Shown piece after piece: positions 1-6,033 of a stretch of DNA of 8,101 bases. Location: contig CAYZJY010000083.1 in assembly GCA_964478995.1 (NCBI GenBank), forward strand, positions 1 through 8,101. Reading direction: 5' to 3'. The notes under the pieces were generated by a model that made no database searches, was not told where the DNA came from, and was given only the letters and a program-made list of their open reading frames with translations. Numbering within the stretch: position 1 is the first letter of the stretch; every line of letters starts with the position of its first letter. Made by a program: the position numbers and the translations under genes. This stretch comes from NZWG01 sp964478995 (GTDB lineage Bacteria > Fidelibacterota > Marinisomatia > Marinisomatales > UBA1611).

Positions 1-129
1 AATCGAAATTATCTTTTTAAATCATTATTAATTTCATTTAAATTATTAAATAAAAACAAAGAAACCTATTTTTTCATTAATATTGTAAAAAAAAGACTTA
101 TGCTTTTTCATTTTTATACAAATTGGTAA
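1..129 (+). CDS. possible C-terminal tail of an upstream gene (very weak)
   Basis: Frame 1 is open from the first base of the window to a TAA at 127-129, giving 42 residues rich in Leu, Lys, Asn and Phe, with no recognisable motif. An open run this long is somewhat unusual in such AT-rich DNA, and its stop lies 18 bases before the ribosome binding site of the next small gene, as would fit an operon. Against it, the stretch is much poorer in G+C than the real genes here and low in complexity. It may equally be plain intergenic DNA carrying the promoter of the der operon. Confidence 0.18.
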   Translation, partial: NRNYLFKSLLISFKLLNKNKETYFFINIVKKRLMLFHFYTNW

Positions 130-146
130 TTTTGTTGTGAAAAAAT

Positions 147-152
147 AAAGGA
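147..152 (+). promoter_or_regulatory. Shine-Dalgarno AAAGGA before the 26-residue peptide
   Basis: The AAAGGA hexamer lies seven bases before the ATG at 160. It is the only clear ribosome binding site between the window start and der. It supports translation of the small peptide and, by coupling, of der, which has no site of its own. Confidence 0.5.
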
Positions 153-159
153 ATTAATT

Positions 160-240
160 ATGAAGGAATTTCTAGGAGCCATAGTTATTCACGTCTTATT
201 TGCTTTTATACTAATTTGGTTCATACTACAAATTATTTAA
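160..240 (+). CDS. 26-residue single-pass membrane peptide directly upstream of der
   Basis: The frame ATG 160 to TAA 238-240 encodes 26 residues: a short polar start (Met-Lys-Glu-Phe) followed by an almost unbroken hydrophobic stretch from about residue 4 to 26, with one His and one Trp. This is enough for a single transmembrane helix. A good ribosome binding site (AAAGGA, 147-152) sits at normal spacing. The stop codon touches the der ATG (TAA then ATG, no gap), and der has no ribosome binding site of its own, so the frame may serve for translational coupling even if the peptide has no function. I do not recognise a family. The placement and the site make it more credible than chance, but a frame this short is not proof. 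Confidence 0.45.
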   Translation: MKEFLGAIVIHVLFAFILIWFILQII

Positions 241-1557
241 ATGCCAAAACCACTTATTGCCATTGTAGGGAGACCTAATGTTGGGAAGTCTTAATTTTTC
301 AACCGTCTACTTAGTCAACGTCAATCCATTGTTGATGCCCAAGAAGGTATTACTAGGGATCGCATATATGGCGAAATGGAATGGAGCGGTCAGGCACTGA
401 AATTTGTTGACACTGGCGGTTACATACCTGAAGACATAGATCAATTTAATTCAGCGGTACGAGAGCAAGCACAGGCTGCAATGTCAGAATCAGATCTAGT
501 TATTTTCATGGTAGATGGGAAGCAAGGCCCCACATCAAGCGATGAAGCGCTAGCACATTTTGTTCGAAAAAGTAATAAACCTTATTTGCTTGTAGTGAAT
601 AAATGTGATGGGTATAAGACAGATGACCTTGCATTCCAATTTCATGAATTTGGTTTAGATACTCCGATTCCAATATCTGCTCTTAACGGAAGACTAACAG
701 GTGATCTTTTAGATCTAATACTGGACAAACTCGATATGTCAAATCGACCATTACTAGAATCTAGTGAATCTTGTCTCAAATTATCCATTGTTGGAATGCC
801 TAACGTTGGAAAATCTTCCCTTACAAACTCTCTATTACAAAAAGAGAGGGCCATAGTTACACCGATTGCGGGAACGACAAGAGATGCCGTTGATGCAGAG
901 GTTAGATGGCATGGGAATGATATAACTCTTGTAGATACTGCTGGTCTGAGAAAATTGGCAAAGGTTACAGATAAAATAGAATACTATTCTACGGTTAGAA
1001 CAAAGAATGCCATTGCTAATTCAAATGTGGTTTTGGTATTAATTGACGCAGGAAAAGGTTTTAGTAAGCAAGATAAGAATATTATGGATGATGTTATTTC
1101 AAAAGGTAAGGGAATGATGATTATTGTCAATAAATGGGATTTGATAAAAAAGGAATCTCATACAATGAAAAATTTTGAAAATGAAATTAGGCATGGATTC
1201 AAGGCACTAGATCATTACCCAATTTTATTTATATCGGCCTTGACCAAACAGCGAATCCATCGTGTTTTGGAATTGGCATGGGAGATATATCAGCGTGTAA
1301 ATACAAAACTCCCAACAAAAAAGTTAAATGATGTTCTTTTAAGAGTAATCGCTAAGACTCCTCCACCATCAGAACAAGGTAAGGCCATAAAGATAAAATA
1401 CATAACTCAAGTAAGCAATGAACCACTAGTACTCGCACTTTATACAAATTTTCCAAAGAGAATAAAGACTAGTTATAGGCGATATCTAGAGAACCAGATT
1501 AGGGATAATTTTGATTTAATGGGAATTCCAATTAATCTTTCTTTTAGGAAAAAATGA
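241..1557 (+). CDS. der: GTPase Der (EngA), ribosome assembly factor, interrupted by an in-frame TAA at codon 18
   Basis: Der has two GTPase domains in tandem and a C-terminal KH-like domain, and acts in maturation of the large ribosomal subunit. Counting from ATG 241, domain 1 shows the P-loop GRPNVGKS (10-17), DTGG (57-60) and NKCD (120-123). Domain 2 shows GMPNVGKSS (185-193), the TTRD switch, DTAG (232-235) and NKWD (297-300). The KH-like domain occupies roughly 350-438. The total of 438 codons is normal for the family. Codon 18 (292-294), normally Thr or Ser straight after GKS, is TAA. The frame is conserved on both sides, so there is no frameshift. The longest uninterrupted frame starts at ATG 376 and would lack the first P-loop, so it could not be a working Der. 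Since Der is generally essential, a base-call error is likelier than a true loss. The gene follows the small membrane peptide without a gap and overlaps the next gene by four bases. Confidence 0.93.
292..294 (+). other. in-frame TAA inside the first P-loop of der
   Basis: The triplet follows Gly-Lys-Ser of the first GTPase domain, where the family has Thr or Ser. A single change from TCA (Ser) would create it. The next residues read Phe-Phe-Asn-Arg-Leu, in register with the family's Leu-Phe-Asn-Arg-Leu. TAA also ends the aminotransferase gene in this window, so codon reassignment is not supported. Confidence 0.85.
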
Positions 1558-2165
1558 GCCTACATACTGTAGAGAAGGCACAAAAATCTTCCTTAAAAAT
1601 TAGGCAATCCCAGTTTATATCATATATCCGTCATAATGAATCCATAGCTGATTTTAGATCATGGCTGTCTCAAATTAAGAAGAATCATTATGATTCCACC
1701 CATGCATGCTGGGCTTACAGGATCTTCGAGAATAATCAACTAAATAAACATTCATCTGATGCTGGTGAGCCTTCTGGAGTGGCAGGGATTCCCACATTAA
1801 AAATATTGGAGAAGTATGATATTGTACAGACTGGTATTATTACAGTTCGCTATTTTGGTGGGACTAAACTTGGAAAGAGGGGTCTTATGGATGCATACTT
1901 TGAGTCAGCAAAGAGCGTGACTGATCAATCAAAATTAATTACATGGAACAATACTCAATGCTATCGCTTAATAAGTCCTATTCAATATTTTGGAACTTTA
2001 TCAAGAAATATTATGAACTTAAATGGAAAAATCTTGGAGGATCATAGTAGCGAAGAATTAAACTGGGTGATTCAAATAGATACGAGCATAACCAATGAAT
2101 TGATCAAAACGATTAGATCATCGACTATGGGTAGAGGTAACCTTGAGGAAGTAAAAAAAGATTAG
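1554..2165 (+). CDS. yigZ: YigZ/IMPACT family protein (UPF0029)
   Basis: This 203-residue protein matches the usual length of bacterial YigZ proteins (about 200). The hallmark motifs are visible: the conserved segment around STHACWAYR (48-56), DAGEPSGVAGIP (69-80) and VRYFGGTKLG (98-107), followed by an Ala-Tyr pair. The family has an N-terminal IMPACT domain with a ribosomal-protein-S5-like fold and a C-terminal domain of ferredoxin type; eukaryotic IMPACT regulates the kinase GCN2, while the bacterial role is not settled. One detail differs: the usual Gly-rich stretch after the Lys-Leu-Gly is Lys-Arg-Gly-Leu here. The start codon overlaps the der stop (ATGA), with AGGA four bases before the ATG, so it is probably co-translated with der. 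Confidence 0.88.
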   Translation: MSLHTVEKAQKSSLKIRQSQFISYIRHNESIADFRSWLSQIKKNHYDSTHACWAYRIFENNQLNKHSSDAGEPSGVAGIPTLKILEKYDIVQTGIITVRYFGGTKLGKRGLMDAYFESAKSVTDQSKLITWNNTQCYRLISPIQYFGTLSRNIMNLNGKILEDHSSEELNWVIQIDTSITNELIKTIRSSTMGRGNLEEVKKD

Positions 2166-2198
2166 AGATAGTCAAATTAAGTAAATGTAACTTTTATT

Positions 2199-2228
2199 TA
2201 AAAAGAGTGTTGTAGTGATTTCTTTTTA
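2199..2228. terminator. weak AT-rich hairpin between convergent genes
   Basis: TAAAAAGA (2199-2206) and TCTTTTTA (2221-2228) are perfect inverted repeats around a 14-base loop, in the 102-base gap between the convergent yigZ and lipoprotein genes. The position suits a terminator for both, but the stem has one G:C pair and is weak, so this is tentative. Confidence 0.25.
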
Positions 2229-2267
2229 GATTAATAAAATTAAACAATCCAAATAAGTTCCAAATAA

Positions 2268-2771
2268 TTACAGATCTTTATTTAATTCTATTTTATTTGA
2301 AACCACTGTCCATTTTTTTAGGTCATTTGAAGTATAGATAAGTCCCTCTTTTGTGGCAGCACTAAAAAATTGTTTAATATCTTCACCATATGCTATCCTA
2401 TTAATAGATATGAAGTCCTTTCTATCAGCAATCTGTCCAATTAGTTCAATGTCCTTGCCTATTACCTGAGGATTTTTATTCTGTAATTTGAATAATTTTC
2501 CATGATTTGTTAAATATGCAAAACCTGTTATTGTCGGAGCAAAACCAAAATTATAGGATGTTGCCCCTACTAAATATTCTGATTCATCATTAAGAAAAAG
2601 GTCTATGCTCTTGAGTTGCTGATTAGATAAACCTTTACCAGGTTTTCCAGCGGGTCCAGGTTTTCCAGAAGCTCCTTTTGGTCCTGGTGGACCAGTAGGT
2701 CCTCTTAATTCAGGTGGGATGCAGCCTGTAATCATAATTAATAGAATAATATAAAAAATTGATTTATTCAT
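2268..2771 (-). CDS. lipoprotein with short collagen-like Gly-X-Y stretch
   Basis: The 167-residue product has a typical lipoprotein signal: Lys at position 3, a hydrophobic core (5-14) and a lipobox ITGC with Cys17, so it is predicted to be lipid-anchored in the cell envelope. Straight after the anchor, residues 24-47 form eight Gly-led triplets rich in Pro and Lys (pattern Gly-Pro-X and Gly-Lys-Pro), a collagen-like spacer. The remaining 120 residues have no clear family. A segment near the C-terminus (143-158, Ile-Tyr-Thr-Ser-Asn-Asp then Trp-Thr) resembles one blade motif of BNR/sialidase-type propellers, but a single repeat cannot make a propeller. The start overlaps the stop of the upstream Pycsar-like gene by one base (TAATG), which indicates translational coupling. 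Bacterial collagen-like stretches often act as rigid stalks; that role here is inferred. Confidence 0.75.
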   Translation of the reverse strand: MNKSIFYIILLIMITGCIPPELRGPTGPPGPKGASGKPGPAGKPGKGLSNQQLKSIDLFLNDESEYLVGATSYNFGFAPTITGFAYLTNHGKLFKLQNKNPQVIGKDIELIGQIADRKDFISINRIAYGEDIKQFFSAATKEGLIYTSNDLKKWTVVSNKIELNKDL

Positions 2772-3418
2772 TAATTAGAGTATAGGTAAGGAAGTGCTCT
2801 TGAATAGGCCATGGACATTATGATTAATAATTCTGACACCAATGCAGCTATGAAGAAATAGAGCGCTAAACGTACATTCTCATTTTTTTCTTGATTGATA
2901 TTACCTAAAGCAAAAACTTGGGAGGCAAACATCTCATAGAGACCATCCTCATCCTCTGCTATGGATTTTAAATAGACAGCGTATTCATCAGAATTATTGA
3001 ATCGGCTGATTCCAGCAAAAAAGGTAGGATTTATGACTTCCTCCTCTTGAATACTCTCATAGTCAGTTCGAATCTTATATCTCTTGAACAATTGAATGAT
3101 TCTATCAAAAAGGGTAGGGTTCATCACTTGATCTCTTTTGACCTCTATAGGTTCAGAATTAGTTCTATGTTTATTAATTCTTGGTATGATGACTCTTACA
3201 AGATAATATATAGTCCCCATTGCAGAAGTGAAGTATATCATCATCATAGAGAAGATAAAGAAATTAATCTGAATCTTTGGGAAGTGAACGATAAAAAAGA
3301 CCATAAACACTCCTAGTATAGAAAGAAGTGTGAAGGCTTTTTGATCAGTCCTCTGTATTACCTGCTGTTCTCCAGATAGGACCTGAAGAAGTGCATTGAA
3401 TTCTTTTCCAGTTTCCAT
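2771..3418 (-). CDS. Pycsar effector-like membrane protein (PycTM/DUF5706-like)
   Basis: The product has 215 residues and about three membrane helices (roughly 29-47, 53-78 and 184-204), with a charged central region of about 100 residues. The layout recalls DUF5706, the family of the PycTM effector of Pycsar antiphage systems. The entry to helix 1 reads Thr-Asp-Gln-Lys-Ala then Leu-Leu (24-32), like the family's Asp-x-Lys-Ala-x-x-Leu-Leu. A Phe-Phe-x-x-Ile segment followed by a Glu-Tyr pair (133-146) precedes an Ala-Ser-Gln-Val-Phe-Ala-Leu segment (165-171) and a Lys before the last helix. In Pycsar, cyclic CMP or UMP triggers such effectors to impair the membrane. No pyrimidine cyclase is present here, so the defence role is open. 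The call rests on remembered family features, not a search. Residues 91-140 carry an internal duplication. The gene overlaps the collagen-like lipoprotein gene by one base. No clear ribosome binding site precedes its ATG. Confidence 0.6.
   Translation of the reverse strand: METGKEFNALLQVLSGEQQVIQRTDQKAFTLLSILGVFMVFFIVHFPKIQINFFIFSMMMIYFTSAMGTIYYLVRVIIPRINKHRTNSEPIEVKRDQVMNPTLFDRIIQLFKRYKIRTDYESIQEEEVINPTFFAGISRFNNSDEYAVYLKSIAEDEDGLYEMFASQVFALGNINQEKNENVRLALYFFIAALVSELLIIMSMAYSRALPYLYSN
3001..3129 (-). repeat. in-frame 90-bp imperfect tandem duplication inside the Pycsar-like gene
   Basis: Bases 3001-3039 and 3091-3129 match at 30 of 39 positions with an offset of exactly 90 bases (30 codons), and the core 3016-3039 against 3106-3129 matches at 20 of 24. 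In protein the copies are residues 98-111 (VMNPTLFDRIIQLF) and 128-140 (VINPTFFAGISRF). The acidic residues before each copy also look related. Confidence 0.6.
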
Positions 3419-3542
3419 TATTTATTAAAAAAAATTTGGGCCGAATTTTATCATATTGAACAAATTTATCCTAAAGTTTATCTTTATTAAAGGATTTATG
3501 TTTTGTTTGTTTTTTTTAATGGATATTTTGGTAAAGTCTTCT

Positions 3543-3570
3543 TGTGAAAGATACAATAATTATCTAATAT
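3543..3570 (+). promoter_or_regulatory. candidate stable-RNA promoter for tRNA-fMet
   Basis: TTGTGA (3543-3548) and TAATAT (3565-3570) lie 16 bases apart and each match four of six sigma-70 consensus bases. A GC-rich run, GCCCGTCC, follows the -10, in otherwise AT-rich DNA. Such a discriminator is typical of stringently controlled tRNA and rRNA promoters. Transcription would begin near 3577, about 30 bases before the mature tRNA. An alternative pair is TTGGTA (3528) with TACAAT (3552). Confidence 0.4.
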
Positions 3571-3605
3571 GCCCGTCCTTAAACCCCATTAGAATTAAAT
3601 ATGAT

Positions 3606-3679
3606 CGCGGGGTGGAGCAGTCTGGTAGCTCGCAGGGCTCATAACCCTGAGGTCGGAGGTTCGAATCCTTCCCCCGCTA
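3606..3679 (+). tRNA. initiator tRNA-fMet (anticodon CAT)
   Basis: A full cloverleaf folds here. The acceptor strands are GCGGGG (3607-3612) and CCCCGC (3672-3677). The D arm starts GAGC, the anticodon loop is CTCATAA with CAT at 3640-3642, and the T loop is TTCGAAT in a five-pair stem. Three features mark it as the initiator rather than the elongator: the first base C is not Watson-Crick paired with position 72, three G:C pairs close the anticodon stem (GGG and CCC), and an A:T pair sits at 11:24. Position 72 is T instead of the usual A, which still leaves the end unpaired. The 3' CCA is not encoded: the sequence continues CAA, so the CCA must be added by nucleotidyltransferase. Confidence 0.95.
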
Positions 3680-3682
3680 CAA

Positions 3683-3712
3683 AAAAACCCGTCTTTCTGG
3701 CGGGTTTTTCTT
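3683..3712. terminator. bidirectional intrinsic terminator shared by tRNA-fMet and the MOSC operon
   Basis: An A-run followed by ACCCGTC, a short TTTCT loop, GGCGGGT and a T-run form a strong GC hairpin with A on one side and T on the other, so it can stop transcription on both strands. It begins a few bases after the tRNA and ends about 20 bases from the stop of the convergent MOSC gene. Confidence 0.9.
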
Positions 3713-3730
3713 TAATAGATAAATATTTAG

Positions 3731-4216
3731 TTATTTAGATAAGGATACATAGTCATTTTTTGATATTTTTCCAGGTTTCAATACTCTTGAGTACCACCCA
3801 CGCCTGTTCATCATTATTTTTATAAAATCATTGATTTTTTCATCTCCGACATATGGCAATATCTTCAAATTAGTACATGGGTCACAGATGAATGATATTT
3901 CAATTTTTGCTGAACCTATATTAAATATCTGACCTGGCTTGATTGACTCATAGTTCAATTTTGTTATTGTCAGATTTTCTCCAAGATCACCTGGACTTAT
4001 GGGCCATCCTTCATTATTCAGTTGATCAATAATATCCTTGGTGATTAAAAGAATAGCCATGTCTGGGTCATTATTCTTTTTTTTCAATCTGAAATTATTA
4101 TGGTCTCCATCAAGTCCTGATTTGGAAATAAAAACATTATTAACCGGTTTTTTTGGTAGACCTCTTTCACCTTTTTTATTTGGTTTGATATTTATTTGTA
4201 GTATTCTAGAATTCAT
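3731..4216 (-). CDS. stand-alone MOSC-domain protein
   Basis: This 161-residue protein consists essentially of one MOSC domain, the domain at the C-terminus of molybdenum cofactor sulfurases and also found alone in bacteria (YiiM and similar), where it serves Moco-linked sulfur transfer or amidoxime-type reduction. Visible landmarks are GLDGDHN (34-40), the PGDLGENL loop (75-82), the conserved Cys in Asp-Pro-Cys (Cys114, with Cys111 nearby) and the closing motif Arg-Gly-Trp-Tyr-Ser-Arg-Val-Leu-Lys-Pro-Gly (139-149) followed by an Asn-Asp in place of the usual Gly-Asp. There is no signal peptide, so it is cytoplasmic. It starts 12 bases after the cyclic-nucleotide-domain gene stops, on the same strand, suggesting one transcript that ends at the shared terminator. 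The exact substrate cannot be read from the sequence. Confidence 0.85.
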   Translation of the reverse strand: MNSRILQINIKPNKKGERGLPKKPVNNVFISKSGLDGDHNNFRLKKKNNDPDMAILLITKDIIDQLNNEGWPISPGDLGENLTITKLNYESIKPGQIFNIGSAKIEISFICDPCTNLKILPYVGDEKINDFIKIMMNRRGWYSRVLKPGKISKNDYVSLSK

Positions 4217-4228
4217 ATGATATAATAA

Positions 4229-4891
4229 TTATTTTTCTATTTGAGCATTTCTCTTTGCCTGCGGTTTCACCTTTTTTATCAGATCTTCTGAAAGGGCATG
4301 CTGTAGTTTCATCCAAAATGTAGGATTTTCATGCCTCATGTTTTTTAATCGTTCACTTTCCCAAGAGATAAAAATCAGTTCATCATTTGCATGCACGTCT
4401 GCAGATGCCGGTTCACCGGATAAAAAACTTATCTCTGCAATGAATGCTGCTCTTTCAAGACTAGCGATCGGATTGCCATTCACCTCAACATCGGCTGTCC
4501 CCGATAGTACAAGTAGTAGATTATTTTGATGTTCACCTGACCTTATCAAATATTCATCTGTAACTGAATGGATGGTACCCATGTTCCAGAAATAAAGAAA
4601 CTCATTGGAGTTTAAACTCTTAAATATTCCTTCGTAAAGATCTCGTATTTCATCAGGAATCATTTTTGGACGTCTATCCAATAGTATTTTTATTATGTTA
4701 TATGTATTTACAATTACAAATATAGCAGTCCAAAAGGCCGCAGAATTATTTTCAGCATAGAAGTAATGATAAGAAAATAACGATATTTGTGCTGCTGTAA
4801 GTGTTGTCCTAAGCCAAAGGACCTCTCTTATTGCTAATGCTATGAATGTTAGAGCATAGCCTAGGTTTAATATGATAACGGATTGTTCCAT
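4229..4891 (-). CDS. Popeye-like membrane protein with cyclic-nucleotide-binding domain
   Basis: The 220-residue product has a hydrophobic N-terminal part with about three helices (roughly 5-27, 31-46 and 52-71), followed by a CRP/Popeye-type cyclic-nucleotide-binding beta-roll (about 88-205). The beta-roll shows the Leu-Val-Leu-Ser-Gly turn (127-131) and a phosphate-binding-cassette-like segment, residues 150-166. In that segment the Glu (153) is kept, but the canonical Gly before it is Ala and the Arg that holds the cyclic phosphate is not present (Pro-Ala-Ser-Ala). This order, three membrane helices then a cNMP fold, is that of Popeye-domain proteins, which bind cAMP in animals. No DNA-binding helix-turn-helix is seen, so it is not a CRP-type regulator. 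It is the first gene of a two-gene unit with the MOSC gene. The ligand is uncertain because of the missing Arg. Confidence 0.78.
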   Translation of the reverse strand: MEQSVIILNLGYALTFIALAIREVLWLRTTLTAAQISLFSYHYFYAENNSAAFWTAIFVIVNTYNIIKILLDRRPKMIPDEIRDLYEGIFKSLNSNEFLYFWNMGTIHSVTDEYLIRSGEHQNNLLLVLSGTADVEVNGNPIASLERAAFIAEISFLSGEPASADVHANDELIFISWESERLKNMRHENPTFWMKLQHALSEDLIKKVKPQAKRNAQIEK

Positions 4892-5073
4892 AATATTAAT
4901 GTAATTGTAGGTAATGATAATTTTCCTACTTTAATTCATTAATTATTTAATAATAAAAAATTAATTTAAATAATTCGCATCTTCATAATTTGTAAGTTTT
5001 TAAACTAGGATTTACTCTGAAAAACCATGCTAAAGAGATTAGGTTAATAAAAATTAATGATTCAGCATAAATA
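4892..5073. other. AT-rich divergent intergenic region
   Basis: This 182-base gap separates the minus-strand cyclic-nucleotide-domain gene from the plus-strand dehydrogenase and must hold both promoters. The 4931-4975 stretch is almost pure A and T, like an UP element. One small inverted repeat, GTAGG (4907-4911) and CCTAC (4925-4929), could be an operator. I find no -35/-10 pair convincing enough to call and no gene. Neither flanking start has a clear ribosome binding site. Confidence 0.4.
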
Positions 5074-6033
5074 ATGCATATACTAAATAAAAAAATAATA
5101 ATGGATATCCTAAAAGGTATAGATCTCGGTCCAATCATAGAAGAAGGTTTCATATCATACTCGAGAGGCAAAAGTATTGTCCCGCCTATTGGTGAATTGA
5201 CATTTAAAGATCCACCAGGTGACGTGCATATCAAATACGGATACATTATTGGGAATTCCTATTATGTTATAAAGATTGCTTCGGGATTTTGGGAGAATGA
5301 TAAATATGGAATTCCAAATGGGCAAGGGATGATGTTGCTATTTAATCAGAAGACAGGCCAACCGGAGGCAATATTATTAGATGATGCTTTGCTTACTGAT
5401 ATACGTACCGCTATTGCTGGTCAAATTTGCGCTAGTAGATTTGCGAATGACATTAAAAAAATTGGGGTCTTGGGTACTGGACTTCAGGCTAGATTGCAGG
5501 TTGAATATTTGGCCAAAATTACAGACTGCAGGCAAGTAATTGTTTGGGGTCGTAATTCAAAAAAAATGGACCTATATAAGAATGATATGCGTAAAGTAGG
5601 CTTTGAAGTTTTCATAGGTGATTCACCAAAAGAGTTAGCATCAAAATGCAATCTCATCATAACAACTACAGCAAGTAAGGAGTACTTACTTAATGAGCAT
5701 GATATTTCAAAAGGAACTCACATTACTGCTATGGGATCGGATACTCCAGAAAAAAGAGAATTAGGTCCAGGTATTGTTGAAAAATCTGACCTAGTTATAG
5801 CCGATAGTATTGAACAATGTAAAGATAGAGGTGAAATTGCACACGCATTAAAAGATGGTAACTTTTCTGATGAGAATATCGTAGAGTTGGGACAAGTTTT
5901 ATCTGGTGAGCATCCCGGTAGAGAGCACCATTCACAAATTACTATTGCAGACCTAACTGGTGTTGCTGTTCAAGACATTCAAATTGCTACTGCAGTGTTT
6001 AACAACTATATGGAGAGTAAAAATGAAATTTGA
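5074..6033 (+). CDS. ornithine cyclodeaminase/mu-crystallin family dehydrogenase
   Basis: This 319-residue enzyme covers the full family length. The N-terminal half carries the substrate pocket: Lys67 in Val-Ile-Lys-Ile-Ala-Ser-Gly, then GQGMMLLF (83-90), LLDDALLTDIRT (101-112) with Arg111. A Rossmann fold follows, with GVLGTGLQAR (131-140) for NAD(P). Asp223 in Gly-Ser-Asp-Thr-Pro-Glu-Lys matches the catalytic Asp of Pseudomonas ornithine cyclodeaminase. The C-terminus closes with the family's Leu-Thr-Gly-Val-Ala-Val-Gln-Asp. Family members include ornithine cyclodeaminase, ketimine and pyrroline-carboxylate reductases, alanine and arginine dehydrogenases, and EutC of ectoine use, so the substrate is not settled here. 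The ATG at 5074 is chosen because the preceding bases lack a better start and residues 1-45 match the family N-terminus. The gene overlaps the aminotransferase gene by 11 bases. Confidence 0.9.
   Translation: MHILNKKIIMDILKGIDLGPIIEEGFISYSRGKSIVPPIGELTFKDPPGDVHIKYGYIIGNSYYVIKIASGFWENDKYGIPNGQGMMLLFNQKTGQPEAILLDDALLTDIRTAIAGQICASRFANDIKKIGVLGTGLQARLQVEYLAKITDCRQVIVWGRNSKKMDLYKNDMRKVGFEVFIGDSPKELASKCNLIITTTASKEYLLNEHDISKGTHITAMGSDTPEKRELGPGIVEKSDLVIADSIEQCKDRGEIAHALKDGNFSDENIVELGQVLSGEHPGREHHSQITIADLTGVAVQDIQIATAVFNNYMESKNEI
6012..6017 (+). promoter_or_regulatory. Shine-Dalgarno GGAGAG deciding the aminotransferase start
   Basis: GGAGAG lies five bases before ATG 6023, within the end of the dehydrogenase gene. 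The earlier in-frame ATG at 5960 has no such site and adds 21 residues foreign to the family, so 6023 is the better start. Confidence 0.75.

Noticed and set aside
90..108. AAAAAG and CTTTTT inverted repeat as a terminator
   Set aside because: A six-pair stem with a single G:C pair is expected often in such AT-rich DNA and has no proper T-tract directly behind it.
292..294. TAA as a recoded sense codon
   Set aside because: TAA ends the aminotransferase gene and other frames here, TGA and TAG are also used as stops, and no recoding signal is seen.
2629..2700. Gly-X-Y coding stretch as a CRISPR or tandem DNA repeat
   Set aside because: The repetition comes from the Gly-Pro codons of the collagen-like triplets; there are no spacers or fixed-length units.
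3456..3644. 62-codon plus-strand frame running into the tRNA
   Set aside because: It overlaps the tRNA-fMet gene and its promoter region, has a poly-T-derived Phe-rich stretch and no ribosome binding site.
5065..5077. GCAT and ATGC inverted repeat at the dehydrogenase start as an operator
   Set aside because: Four-base arms around five bases are too short to distinguish from chance.
4983..5246. 87-codon minus-strand frame over the dehydrogenase start
   Set aside because: It is the antisense shadow of the well-supported dehydrogenase gene and shows no family features.
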